DNA of 64,000 nt from Bacteroidales bacterium. GTDB taxonomy: Bacteria > Bacteroidota > Bacteroidia > Bacteroidales > BM520. Position 1 is the stretch's first letter, and each line of letters starts with the position of its first letter. Below are positions 36,488 through 45,814 of this stretch, piece by piece. The notes below the pieces were generated by a model. That model saw nothing but the letters and a program-made list of their open reading frames with translations, did no database searches and was not told where the DNA came from. Location: contig JAEEQW010000007.1 of assembly GCA_016285515.1 (NCBI GenBank), positions 62,001 through 126,000 on the forward strand, given 5' to 3'. The translations under genes were made by a program, and so were the position numbers.

Positions 36488-38571
36488 TGATAGCAATAGA
36501 ATCGAATCCTTTAAGCATCATCGCATGCGCCGCCATTGCCATCCTTCTAACGGCAATACTTTACTGGCGCAACAAATCAGAAGCGGAATTAAGCAAGCCC
36601 GTGAAATTCCTGCTCGCTGCCCTTCGCTGCCTGGCCCTGTTCCTTACACTTATTCTCTTTCTGAACATTCTCTTCACAAAGACAATAAGCCGCACCTCCA
36701 AACAGCTGGTTGTCTGCGCAATAGACAATTCCAAGTCAATGGTGCTCGCCAATGATTCAGCTGACGTCAGAAACTTCTTCACAAAATCCTATCCTGATTT
36801 CAAATCAAATCTCAATAAGCACTTCACAACCAAATATTTTCTGTTCGGCAATACTGTGTCAGAAGACGTAACCGATGAAAACGCGATAAGTTTCAACGAC
36901 ATAAACACCAACATTTCCTCAATTTTCAGCTACACGGGAACTCTGTATGGCAATTCTGACGTAAATGCGGCTGTAATTTTTACCGATGGCATTTCAACAA
37001 CCGGCATCAATCCTGTAATAGCTTCTGAATCTGTAACTTATCCAATATATATTGTCGCCACCGGAGATACGACTTCGAGAAACGACATTGCAATTACCAA
37101 TATAAGGTATAACAAAACCGCCTACCTAAAAGGCAAATGTGTATTTGAAATCAGCATGAAAGCCAACGGCTACAACAATAAAGAAGCAATGCTTCAGATT
37201 TACGACAATGGCAGCCTGATTTCCTCAAAGAAACTTAACATTAACGCAAATCCTTATTATTCAACATTTAACATCGATTTAGAACCCACAAGCAAAGGCA
37301 AACACTTCTATAAATTTATCATAGTCCGCACTGATGACGATTTTATCCCTGACAATAACGAAAAGACTTGCGTTGTGGAAGTCATTGAAGGGAAGAAGCA
37401 TGTCAGACTTATCAGCAATGGTGCTCATCCTGACCTCGGTGCAATTAACAAGGCCCTTGCGAACAACGATTCATACGAAATTGAAAACTGCCTGTTTGAA
37501 GAGCTTGACATCAGCACCATCGGCGACAAAGACATTTTAGTGATGGTAAATCTGCCCGACGTTTCGTTGAAGTCCACCCAGCTTTTCGAAAAAATAAACA
37601 GGGAAAACATACCGTACCTTTTGGAAATAGGTTCAAAGACAAGCCTCAGCACTCTGACCAAAGTGATTCCAGACTGTCGTATCGACAACCCGAAAAATCT
37701 TTCCGAAGAGGCCTATCCTGTTTACATGGAGTCTTTCAGTTCCTTCACCGTGAGCAATGAACTCATCTCCGATTTCAGCAATTTTTCACCACTGACGTCA
37801 CCGTTCGGTTCTTACGAACTGCCGACTTACGCCGATGTCATGCTAAATCAGAAAATCAACAATGTTAGCACTAACAGGCCTCTTTTAGCAACTGTCAAAG
37901 AACGTGACCGCAGGACAGCTTATATCTTCGGAGAAGGTATCTGGCAATGGCGAATCAGAGACTTTGTAGCCAACAGCAGCTTTAATGCCTTTGACGACAT
38001 GGTCAACAACCTGGTGTATTTCCTGTCACTCTCCGAAACCTTCAAACATTTCCAGATTGACTTAAACAACGACTTTTATCAGAATGAGCCGATTAAAGTT
38101 ATGGCCAAACTTTACAACGACAGCTATGAACTTGTAAATGATGCTGACGTTCAGTTTGTCATAACCAATGATGAAGGGACAGAATACCCCTACTATCTTT
38201 CCAAAACATCCGACGGTTCCTATATGCTTGAAATCAACAATATGCCTGCAGGACATTATGAATGGAAAGCTTCCACTGGCTCGGAACATGCCGAAGGAGC
38301 ATTCAACATTTCTGTTTCAGACCCAGAGCACATTGACCTTCAGGCACGTATCAATGATTTACAGCAGATTGCGGACAAAACTGGTGGTAAGGTCTTCAAA
38401 CTTAATGAGACAGATGAATTATTCGATATTCTGAAATCAAATATTAACGAACCAAAAACTTATAACTATCAAGTTAATAAAAAGCCTAAAGACTTTTTAC
38501 CCGTTCTTCTGGCAATCATTGCCTTACTTGCTGCTGAATGGATAATAAGAAGACGGATGGGAATCTATTGA
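36487..38571 (+). CDS. Membrane-anchored VWA-type protein of unknown function
   Basis: The 694-residue protein has two N-terminal helices (about 8-26 and 40-64) and one C-terminal helix (about 670-688). Between them a von Willebrand A-like domain starts with VVCAIDNSKSM, where D80-x-S82-x-S84 forms the metal-binding MIDAS. It includes IFTDGISTTGINP. Later parts look like beta sandwiches and a flavodoxin-like 'NLPDV' stretch. Similar proteins (Bat-like or glutamine-amidotransferase-like) occur widely in Bacteroidota with no known role. It is co-transcribed with fabF-fabG by one-base overlap. Confidence 0.75.
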   Translation: MIAIESNPLSIIACAAIAILLTAILYWRNKSEAELSKPVKFLLAALRCLALFLTLILFLNILFTKTISRTSKQLVVCAIDNSKSMVLANDSADVRNFFTKSYPDFKSNLNKHFTTKYFLFGNTVSEDVTDENAISFNDINTNISSIFSYTGTLYGNSDVNAAVIFTDGISTTGINPVIASESVTYPIYIVATGDTTSRNDIAITNIRYNKTAYLKGKCVFEISMKANGYNNKEAMLQIYDNGSLISSKKLNINANPYYSTFNIDLEPTSKGKHFYKFIIVRTDDDFIPDNNEKTCVVEVIEGKKHVRLISNGAHPDLGAINKALANNDSYEIENCLFEELDISTIGDKDILVMVNLPDVSLKSTQLFEKINRENIPYLLEIGSKTSLSTLTKVIPDCRIDNPKNLSEEAYPVYMESFSSFTVSNELISDFSNFSPLTSPFGSYELPTYADVMLNQKINNVSTNRPLLATVKERDRRTAYIFGEGIWQWRIRDFVANSSFNAFDDMVNNLVYFLSLSETFKHFQIDLNNDFYQNEPIKVMAKLYNDSYELVNDADVQFVITNDEGTEYPYYLSKTSDGSYMLEINNMPAGHYEWKASTGSEHAEGAFNISVSDPEHIDLQARINDLQQIADKTGGKVFKLNETDELFDILKSNINEPKTYNYQVNKKPKDFLPVLLAIIALLAAEWIIRRRMGIY

Positions 38572-38584
38572 TGAAGAGACGGCA

Positions 38585-39406
38585 TTATTTCATGCCGCGT
38601 TCCAGTTTAATGTGTTCGTACGCCTCTTGAATCTTTATGAATTTTTCCTGGGCAGCCTTCTGGGCTTCCTCACCCAAATATGAGACCTTGTCAGGATGAT
38701 GCTTGACAGCCATCGACTTGTATGCCTTCCTGACTTCCTCATCGGTTGCATCACGCGTAATCCCAAGTACGGAATAATAATCCACTGTTTCCTTTACTAC
38801 GAACATGGCTTTTATGGACTCAAAATCAGCAGTGGAAAGTCCTATATACTGTGCTATGAGCTGCAGCAAATCCAATTCTGCAGCAGCAATTGAATTGTCG
38901 GCATTTGCAACACCGAACAGATATTGCAGCAACAGCCGCTTGGAGGGCATATTCATATTTCTGTTAATCTGCCGACAGACATCATATATGTTGATATCCT
39001 GTTTCAGAACACCTTGCAATATCTTGATATTGGCAATCGCTGCATCCTCGCCGAACTGTTTGACAAAAAACCGTTTTACATAATTCAATTCTGAACGCAT
39101 CACAGCACCGTCAACTTTCATGATTGCAGCCGACAACACGATGATACTCATGTCAAAATCACCTATAGTGGTCTTTGATTTGCTTCCGCTGTAACCACTG
39201 CCAGTTCTATTATTTCCGCCATAACTCCAGCCGCCGCCTTGTCTCGTATTGTCACTGCCGGTCCATGAACTGTCATCATCTTCATCTTGAGTCAGACTAT
39301 TTTTTTTATCAAAAATTGATTCAAGTACCACACCTATGATAGCACCGATTGGTCCCCCCAACGTCCAGCCCAAAGTTGCTAATAATAACTTACGGATAAA
39401 ACTCAT
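38585..39406 (-). CDS. TerB/DnaJ-domain protein (DjlA-like)
   Basis: The 273-residue protein has an N-terminal hydrophobic glycine-rich segment (TLGWTLGGPIGAIIGVVLES), a low-complexity Gly/Ser linker (about 45-75), a TerB-like helical domain (about 80-195) and a C-terminal J domain (YSVLGITRDATDEEV, with HPD in VKHHPDKV). It matches DjlA-type membrane-anchored co-chaperones for DnaK. It is convergent with the VWA gene. Confidence 0.9.
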   Translation of the reverse strand: MSFIRKLLLATLGWTLGGPIGAIIGVVLESIFDKKNSLTQDEDDDSSWTGSDNTRQGGGWSYGGNNRTGSGYSGSKSKTTIGDFDMSIIVLSAAIMKVDGAVMRSELNYVKRFFVKQFGEDAAIANIKILQGVLKQDINIYDVCRQINRNMNMPSKRLLLQYLFGVANADNSIAAAELDLLQLIAQYIGLSTADFESIKAMFVVKETVDYYSVLGITRDATDEEVRKAYKSMAVKHHPDKVSYLGEEAQKAAQEKFIKIQEAYEHIKLERGMK

Positions 39407-39431
39407 TTGTAATTCAATTATTTTTGCAGTG

Positions 39432-39439
39432 CAAAGATA
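39432..39439 (-). promoter_or_regulatory. -7 promoter element for the TerB/DnaJ gene
   Basis: The complement reads TATCTTTG, 26 bases before the start. Confidence 0.55.
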
Positions 39440-39460
39440 AAGTTATTAATCAAATTGTAA

Positions 39461-39468
39461 TAAATTTG
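39461..39468 (+). promoter_or_regulatory. -7 promoter element for aroQ
   Basis: TAAATTTG, 17 bases before the start at 39485. Confidence 0.55.
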
Positions 39469-39484
39469 CAATAAAAATAACCAT

Positions 39485-39919
39485 ATGAAAATTCTGATAA
39501 TAAACGGTCCAAACCTAAACCTTACAGGACAACGAGAGGTGAAAATCTATGGCACAACCTCATTTGGCGACTACATACAGATGTTGCGGAAGAAGTATTC
39601 CGACATTACTATCGACTATTTCCAGACTAATGTCGAAGGTGAAATAATCAACAGACTGCATGAAGCGGACGAAAATTACGATGGCATAATTCTCAACTGC
39701 GGAGGTTACTCCCACACTTCCATTGCAATCGCCGATGCAATTGCAGCAATTAAAACCACAGTTATCGAAGTGCATATCTCCAATGTGTTTAGCAGGGAAT
39801 TCTACCGTCAGAATATGATAACAGCTTCTAAAGCAACAGGACTTATCAGCGGCCTCGGCCTCAGCTCTTACGAAACCGCTTTGCTTTACCTGAAAGACGT
39901 AGCAACCAGTGGCATTTAG
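39485..39919 (+). CDS. aroQ: 3-Dehydroquinate dehydratase, type II
   Basis: The 144-residue protein matches the small dodecameric enzyme of the shikimate pathway. INGPNLNLTGQREVKIYG holds the active-site Asn, Arg and Tyr; the catalytic His lies in EVHISN. NCGGYSHTS and NVFSREFYRQ replace the common NPGAYTHTS and IHAREEFR, but the key residues remain. The Memo-AMMECR1 gene follows 32 bases later and may be co-transcribed. Confidence 0.95.
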   Translation: MKILIINGPNLNLTGQREVKIYGTTSFGDYIQMLRKKYSDITIDYFQTNVEGEIINRLHEADENYDGIILNCGGYSHTSIAIADAIAAIKTTVIEVHISNVFSREFYRQNMITASKATGLISGLGLSSYETALLYLKDVATSGI

Positions 39920-39951
39920 TTCATCAGACACCTAAAGGGGAGATTAATATT

Positions 39952-41499
39952 ATGACCATAGGAAGCATTAGAAAAACCATATTTTTAATAACAATAATGA
40001 CCATTATGAACAACGGATGTAAAGGCCAGACTCCATCCAGTGGAAAGGTTAGTTATGACAAAGTCAGACCGATGGCTGTTGCCGACCATTTTTACCCATC
40101 AGACAAGACCACTCTAAGCAATTGGTTTTCAAAGTGGAAAACTGAATATTCAAAAGGAAACGGCAACAAGAGAGCTGAAGCCATGTCTCCATCAAACGTA
40201 CTTCAGGCAATCATAGTTCCACATGCCGGCTACGTTTTCAGCGGTTCCACAGCAATGGCGGCAATCAGCTGTATTGACACCACACGCAAATACGACCACA
40301 TCTTCCTTCTCGGTCCAAGCCATCACGTATGGCTTAACGGTGCATCCGTCAATAATGCATTCGATGCCTACCAAACACCATTCGGACCGGTACCCGTTGA
40401 CCGCAGTCTCGGCGACACACTGATAGCCAAAAACAAATATTTCAGTTACCGCGCCGATGCTCACAGCAGTGAGCACTGTCTCGAAGTACAGCTGCCAATG
40501 CTCAAATGGATCTACAAAGACAATATGCCGCCAATCGTACCAATCATCATATCTTCCGACAGTCTGAATATATTGCGCAGCATCGCACAGACCTTGCAGC
40601 CATGGTTCAACGAGCGTAACCTGTTCATCATCAGCAGCGACTTTTCGCACTACCCTTCCTACAAGGATGCCAATATGGTGGACAGCCTTACTGCCAAAGC
40701 AATAATGACAGGCAGTGTCGAGAGATTTATTGGCCAACTACATGCAAATGCTGCCAAGAACATCCACAATCTTTCCACAAGTGCATGCGGTGAAATGGCA
40801 ATAGTGGTACTGCTATCCATGATGGAGGCAGCCACTGGCAACACATTTGACATTGAACACCTACAATACTGCAATTCAGGTGATTCACAATATGGAGACT
40901 ATGATCAGGTCGTAGGCTACAACGCTCTTGCGGTCACAATTAAAAATGACATGAAAAACACCAGTTTCACATTGACAGAAGACAACAAAAAGACATTGCT
41001 CAAACTGGCTCGTGCCACTATCAGTAATGCATTGGGAATAAAAGCCGACATCCCTAAGATGGAATCCTGGGCTACCGTCAGATGCGGTGCCTTCGTCACT
41101 CTGACCATTGATGACAACCTGCGTGGATGTATCGGACATTTCGGTGAAGACACGAAACTATGGGATGTGGTAAAAGAAATGGCTCTCTCAGCCGCATTCA
41201 ACGACCCACGGTTCTACCCTCTTTCAAAAGATGAACTCAGCAGCGTGAACATTGAAATATCAGTGCTTACACCGCTTAAACGCATCAAAAGCATAGATGA
41301 ATTCCAACTCCACCGCGATGGAATCTTCATAAAAAAAGACGGCTACAGCGGAACTTATCTTCCACAAGTTGCCGATGAAGTCCCATGGTCAAAAGAAGAA
41401 TTCATCAGTCATTGTGCCCACGACAAAGCGGGAATAGGTTGGGATGGTTGGAAAGATGCAGAACTATACACCTATCAGGCGATAATATTTCACGAATAA
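39952..41499 (+). CDS. Fused Memo-AMMECR1 protein of the AmmeMemoRadiSam system, lipoprotein-like signal
   Basis: The 515-residue protein has a Memo domain (about 35-305), with VPHAGYVFSGSTA, LLGPSHHVWL, SSDFSHYPSY and STSACGEMAI. It is followed by an AMMECR1 domain (about 335-510), with VTLTIDDNLRGCIGHF and DPRFYPL. Both are partners of the radical SAM protein at 20595. The N terminus MTIGSIRKTIFLITIMTIMN is hydrophobic and is followed by NGC at position 21-23, an export signal with a lipobox-like cysteine. Most Memo/AMMECR1 proteins are cytosolic, so this is unusual. A start downstream would remove the signal but none is well placed. Biochemical role is unknown. Confidence 0.9.
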   Translation: MTIGSIRKTIFLITIMTIMNNGCKGQTPSSGKVSYDKVRPMAVADHFYPSDKTTLSNWFSKWKTEYSKGNGNKRAEAMSPSNVLQAIIVPHAGYVFSGSTAMAAISCIDTTRKYDHIFLLGPSHHVWLNGASVNNAFDAYQTPFGPVPVDRSLGDTLIAKNKYFSYRADAHSSEHCLEVQLPMLKWIYKDNMPPIVPIIISSDSLNILRSIAQTLQPWFNERNLFIISSDFSHYPSYKDANMVDSLTAKAIMTGSVERFIGQLHANAAKNIHNLSTSACGEMAIVVLLSMMEAATGNTFDIEHLQYCNSGDSQYGDYDQVVGYNALAVTIKNDMKNTSFTLTEDNKKTLLKLARATISNALGIKADIPKMESWATVRCGAFVTLTIDDNLRGCIGHFGEDTKLWDVVKEMALSAAFNDPRFYPLSKDELSSVNIEISVLTPLKRIKSIDEFQLHRDGIFIKKDGYSGTYLPQVADEVPWSKEEFISHCAHDKAGIGWDGWKDAELYTYQAIIFHE

Positions 41500-41504
41500 A
41501 CCAC

Positions 41505-43052
41505 CTATTTCATCACGTATGCGTCACGTGCATTTTTGAGAGCAATAGTCATACCGGCTCTCAAACTTAAATTCTTGGATTTATTGTCCATACGTATCTT
41601 ATAAATGAACAATATCATTATAATCAAAGTAAGGACAGCGCCAAAAATTAAGGCCAGATTTCTGTTCTGCATTCCAAACATCAATGGTGAAATGAAAATA
41701 TAACTTGAGCAGACAAATGTCATAAAAACAGCCGGTATCGCACTGACATTCATCAGCCTGTTATTATAATGCAGCCATGCTGTGATTGTCCATAGTGTAA
41801 ACACCGCAAGCGTTTGGTTCAGCCAAGCAAAGTAACTCCACATAGTCTGGAAAGGCAGGAGTAAAATAATTATAAGACTAAGTATAAATACCGGAAGCGC
41901 CACCATTATTCTGTTCATACTCTTGGTCTGACTGATTTTCAGAAGATCGGAGAAAATAAGTCTTGCACTTCTGAAAGCAGTGTCACCCGAAGTTATGGCG
42001 CATGCAATAATGCCTAATGTCACCAGTGCTGCAAGGGTTTTGCCCAATGTGGAATTTGCGATGGTTGTGACCAAAAGTGCAGCAGAACCGTTATATTGTG
42101 CAATTGCACCATTAAGGCCCTGAACACTTCCCCAGAAAGCCATGCCGATAGCCGCCCATACGAGAGCAATGATACTTTCAGAAATCATCGCACCATAGAA
42201 AATGCCTCTCGCCTGTTTCTCATTACTGATACAACGCGCCATCAAAGGTGACTGTGTCGCATGAAATCCTGACAGGGCGCCACAGGCAATTGTGGTGAAA
42301 AGCATAGGAAATATCGGCAAATTGCTGGCATTCATATTCTGTAATGTTGTAAGTTCCGGTATCTTCGCCCCATAACCTTCGAAGAATAATGCATATAACA
42401 TTCCTAATGCCATTATCAGCAGCAAAATGCCGAAAACAGGATACAGATTTCCAATAATCTTATCTATTGGCAAAATAGTGGCAACAATGTAATAAACAAA
42501 TATACATGCAAGAATTATGAGAAGGCCATTTGTGTAAATTCCAGCACTATTGTCAATTGCCACTTTTGTGAAAAACGGATTTTCAAAATGAATCAGATTA
42601 TTGATAAGCACTGCAGGCTGCGACATAAACACTGCACCAACCATTATCATCAGTAGGCCCGTAAAAAGACTCATCATAAGTTTAGTGTTCTTGCCAAGAT
42701 ACAGATTGGCAAGCTGATGCAGGCTGCAGCCGTTGTTTTTCAGGGACATATAACCTGACAGGAAGTCATGCATTGCACCCATGAAAATACCGCCAAGCGT
42801 AATCCAAAGGAAAGCCACAGGTCCATACGCCGCTCCCAATATTGCACCGAATATTGGTCCAAGTCCGGCAATGTTCAACAATTGTATCAGAAATATTTTC
42901 CAACGTGGAAGAGGAATGTAGTCAACGCCGTCATAACTGACTTTTGAAGGGACTTCGGTGTTGTCTTTTACACCGATAATTCTTTCCAGAAATTTACCAT
43001 AGGTAAAATATGCTGTTATAAGTAAAGCAAGACAAATTAGAAATGTTATCAT
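41505..43052 (-). CDS. cstA: Carbon starvation protein A (CstA), pyruvate/peptide transporter
   Basis: The 515-residue membrane protein has about 13 helices. The conserved core includes VSYDGVDYIPLPRW near the start, LLNIAGLGPIFGAILG, GGIFMGAMHDFLSGYMS and CGALSGFHATQSPLMARC. CstA imports pyruvate or peptides under carbon starvation. Length is shorter than in E. coli (~700) but usual for Bacteroidota CstA. It is convergent with the Memo-AMMECR1 gene, five bases apart. Confidence 0.94.
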   Translation of the reverse strand: MITFLICLALLITAYFTYGKFLERIIGVKDNTEVPSKVSYDGVDYIPLPRWKIFLIQLLNIAGLGPIFGAILGAAYGPVAFLWITLGGIFMGAMHDFLSGYMSLKNNGCSLHQLANLYLGKNTKLMMSLFTGLLMIMVGAVFMSQPAVLINNLIHFENPFFTKVAIDNSAGIYTNGLLIILACIFVYYIVATILPIDKIIGNLYPVFGILLLIMALGMLYALFFEGYGAKIPELTTLQNMNASNLPIFPMLFTTIACGALSGFHATQSPLMARCISNEKQARGIFYGAMISESIIALVWAAIGMAFWGSVQGLNGAIAQYNGSAALLVTTIANSTLGKTLAALVTLGIIACAITSGDTAFRSARLIFSDLLKISQTKSMNRIMVALPVFILSLIIILLLPFQTMWSYFAWLNQTLAVFTLWTITAWLHYNNRLMNVSAIPAVFMTFVCSSYIFISPLMFGMQNRNLALIFGAVLTLIIMILFIYKIRMDNKSKNLSLRAGMTIALKNARDAYVMK

Positions 43053-43072
43053 TTTAATCCGAATTTATCCTG

Positions 43073-43080
43073 CAAAAATA
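43073..43080 (-). promoter_or_regulatory. -7 promoter element for cstA
   Basis: The complement reads TATTTTTG, 21 bases before the start. Confidence 0.55.
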
Positions 43081-43157
43081 AGGAAAAAATGAGGATTTGC
43101 CAAAAAAGCAAATATTATTTGAAAATAATATTTATGAAACGATATTTAAAAGGGAAG

Positions 43158-43242
43158 CGGAGAAAAAGGGATTCGAACCCCTGGTACCCGAAGGTACAAC
43201 AGTTTTCAAGACTGCCGCAATCGACCACTCTGCCATTTCTCC
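43158..43242 (-). tRNA. tRNA-Ser (anticodon UGA)
   Basis: The complement begins GGAGAAATGGCAGAGTGG and ends with the matching TTTCTCC acceptor strand plus discriminator G. The anticodon loop CTTGAAA contains TGA. A long variable arm (TACCTTCGGGTA) identifies a serine tRNA. GGTTCGAAT is the T loop. CCA is not encoded. Confidence 0.96.
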
Positions 43243-43255
43243 GTGATTTGCGCTG

Positions 43256-43263
43256 CAAAAGTA
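43256..43263 (-). promoter_or_regulatory. -7 promoter element for tRNA-Ser
   Basis: The complement reads TACTTTTG, 14 bases before the tRNA 5' end. Confidence 0.55.
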
Positions 43264-43303
43264 CAACTTTTTTTTTATTGGAGACTATTTTCTGAAAAAT
43301 ATT

Positions 43304-43311
43304 TATCTTTG
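43304..43311 (+). promoter_or_regulatory. -7 promoter element for the GWxTD gene
   Basis: TATCTTTG, 21 bases before the start at 43333. Confidence 0.6.
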
Positions 43312-43332
43312 CATGAATAATTTTTTTCTAAA

Positions 43333-44790
43333 ATGCATAAAATACAAATAACATTGCTTCTGATATTCGCTGCGGTGATGGCTAATTGTCAGAGTCTTAC
43401 AGTAAACTTCAACTACGGCTGCTTCAGTACGGCCGATGGTGAAACATATCTGGAAACATACCTTATGATTCCTCAAAATGAGCTTAAACAAGTGAAAACA
43501 GCTGACGGACACTTCAATTCCGCCGCTCAGGTCACCATGATATTCAAAGACAATAATGTAATCAGCGACTTTCTGAAATATGAACTGACAGGCATTCCAA
43601 CCAGTGACACCTTGAATATCACAAACAATATCATTGACCAACAGCGCATCTTCCTGAAAAATTCCTCCTATTTGCTGGAACTCACCGTCAAGGATAAGAA
43701 TGACACCACAAAAATCGTCAAAGGAGACGTCGTTTTCAGCATGGGACTTCCGAAAGATGTGGTCAGTTCTTCAACAATCTGTTTCATCGACACATATTCC
43801 AAATCCAATAACAAATCAATGATAACACGAGGCGGATATGACATGATACCTTATTTTTCAACATATTTCCCGGAAACACGCGACAAACTTACCTACTACA
43901 ATGAAATTTACAATATCGACAAATTTCTCGGAGAAAATAGCCGCATGGCAATCATGTCTTATATCGAAAGCTATGAAAACGCAGGTCACATCATTGAAGG
44001 CTCAAACAAAATCCAAGTGGATTATGCCAAACCTGTGACATGTTTACTCAACAATATAAACATCAAAACATTACCTACAGGAAACTATTGGCTGGTTATC
44101 AGCGTACTTGATGAAAGCGGCAAGGAAGTTATAAAGACAAAAAAATTCTTCCAACGTTACAATCCTGAATATGAACTCAGCGAAAACATGATTTCAGCGA
44201 TTAATCTGACCAATTCCTTTGCCAGCAAATTCACCAGTGTTGACACACTGCGTTCAATCATTCACTCCATGATGCCTAAAGCCACTTTGAGTGAACGTCC
44301 TTTCATCAACAAAGTTGACACCGTCACCAATATTGAAATAATGCAGCAGTTCATATCCATGTTCTGGTCGGAACGTGATGAACTTGCTCCCGAGCAGGCA
44401 TTCAACAATTACATGGGTGAAGTCAAAAAGGTCAATGCAACCTACGGCAATGTATTCAGAAAAGGCTACGACACCGACCGCGGCCGTATCTACCTGCAGT
44501 ATGGGCCACCTAACCATAAGGAAAACAATGTAATACCCGCAAGCACTATCCCTTACGAGATATGGCAATACTACGAAATTGCAGGCCAGCGCGACAAAAG
44601 GTTCGTTTTCGCCACACATGATGCCGCAATCAAAGACTACGACCTTGTTCATTCCGATGTCATAGGCGAGATACACAACCCAAAATGGCAGTTCGACTTG
44701 TATCACAACGCCCCAATTATCAACGATGACACCGAATACGAAGAAATATGGGGCCAACATTTACAACGCACTTTCGACAATCCATACTAA
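43333..44790 (+). CDS. GWxTD domain-containing secreted protein
   Basis: The 485-residue protein has a signal peptide (1-20, ending ANCQ). The C-terminal GWxTD domain (about 335-455) contains MFWSERDE, GYDTDRGRIYLQYG and PYEIWQYYEI. The domain's name motif has Tyr in place of Trp (GYDTD). The N-terminal ~330 residues are beta-rich. The family is widespread in Bacteroidota and of unknown function. A GT2 gene follows after one base. Confidence 0.88.
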   Translation: MHKIQITLLLIFAAVMANCQSLTVNFNYGCFSTADGETYLETYLMIPQNELKQVKTADGHFNSAAQVTMIFKDNNVISDFLKYELTGIPTSDTLNITNNIIDQQRIFLKNSSYLLELTVKDKNDTTKIVKGDVVFSMGLPKDVVSSSTICFIDTYSKSNNKSMITRGGYDMIPYFSTYFPETRDKLTYYNEIYNIDKFLGENSRMAIMSYIESYENAGHIIEGSNKIQVDYAKPVTCLLNNINIKTLPTGNYWLVISVLDESGKEVIKTKKFFQRYNPEYELSENMISAINLTNSFASKFTSVDTLRSIIHSMMPKATLSERPFINKVDTVTNIEIMQQFISMFWSERDELAPEQAFNNYMGEVKKVNATYGNVFRKGYDTDRGRIYLQYGPPNHKENNVIPASTIPYEIWQYYEIAGQRDKRFVFATHDAAIKDYDLVHSDVIGEIHNPKWQFDLYHNAPIINDDTEYEEIWGQHLQRTFDNPY

Positions 44791-44791
44791 A

Positions 44792-45814
44792 ATGCGCGTT
44801 GCTGTAGTCATTCTCAACTGGAACGGCAAAAAATTCCTCGAACAGTTTCTCCCAAAAGTGATTGGAACATGTACAGGAATTGCCGATGTCGTAATCGCTG
44901 ACAACGCTTCCACCGATGACTCGGTAACATTCATCTCATCATCATTTCCGACAGTAAGAACCATTATATTTGACCGTAACTGGGGATTTGCCGAAGGATA
45001 CAACAAAGCGCTGCAACAGCTCACCACATACGAATACTATGTCCTCTTAAATTCTGATATAGAAGTCACTTCAAACTGGATTCAGCCTGTCATAGAATTT
45101 ATGGACAAAAACGCAGACTATGCTGCCTGCCAACCGAAACTGCTCTCGTATTATGAGCGTGACAAATTCGAATACGCAGGAGCCGCAGGCGGTTTTATCG
45201 ACCATCTGGGATATCCTTTCTGCAGAGGCAGAATTTTTCAGAACATAGAAACCGACAACGGACAATACAACAATTATGCCGAAATATTCTGGGCAACAGG
45301 CGCATGCATGTTCGTAAGAGCCAATGCCTTCTGGCAAGTCGGAGGACTTGATGGCGATTTCTTTGCTCACATGGAGGAAATAGACCTGTGCTGGAGGCTG
45401 AAAAACAACAACTACAAAATCGGATATTGCCCTGATTCTGTGGTATATCACATAGGTGGTGGAACCTTACCCAAAAGCTCATCGCGGAAGACCTACCTGA
45501 ACATGCGCAACAACATCATTATGCTTTACAAAAATCTCCCCGACGGCAAAGTCTGCACCGTACTTTTCACACGTTGGTTTCTGGATGTTGTTGCTTCCAT
45601 TAAATTCCTTGTCGATGGCGGTTTCAGTGACTTATGGGCTGTAATTCGCGGACACCTGTATTTTATCAGACATTTCCGCAGCATCAAAGCAAAACGCAAA
45701 GCAATAAAACACGCCCACGTCACTAATATATACAAGAAATCAATTGTGATAAAACACTATCTCTGCAGGATAAAGATATTCAGTGAGTTAAGCAACAAAG
45801 ACTTTACTCGTTAG
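44792..45814 (+). CDS. Glycosyltransferase family 2 protein
   Basis: The 340-residue GT-A enzyme begins MRVAVVILNWNGKKFLEQFL. VVIADNASTDDS is the nucleotide-binding segment, LLNSDIEVT the DxD-like site, and FFAHMEEIDLCWRL the acceptor ED motif. It resembles rhamnosyl/WbbL-type transferases for surface polysaccharide. The start at 44792 fits the family and the one-base gap after the GWxTD gene. Its 3' end overlaps the convergent YwqK-like gene by 11 bases. Confidence 0.9.
   Translation: MRVAVVILNWNGKKFLEQFLPKVIGTCTGIADVVIADNASTDDSVTFISSSFPTVRTIIFDRNWGFAEGYNKALQQLTTYEYYVLLNSDIEVTSNWIQPVIEFMDKNADYAACQPKLLSYYERDKFEYAGAAGGFIDHLGYPFCRGRIFQNIETDNGQYNNYAEIFWATGACMFVRANAFWQVGGLDGDFFAHMEEIDLCWRLKNNNYKIGYCPDSVVYHIGGGTLPKSSSRKTYLNMRNNIIMLYKNLPDGKVCTVLFTRWFLDVVASIKFLVDGGFSDLWAVIRGHLYFIRHFRSIKAKRKAIKHAHVTNIYKKSIVIKHYLCRIKIFSELSNKDFTR

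Noticed and set aside
38580..38597. CGGCAT/ATGCCG hairpin between convergent genes as terminator
   Set aside because: It overlaps the stop region of the TerB/DnaJ gene and has no T run; pairing is only six bases.
40192..40737. Minus-strand 181-codon frame inside the Memo domain
   Set aside because: It is antisense to strongly conserved Memo motifs and has no promoter or start context.
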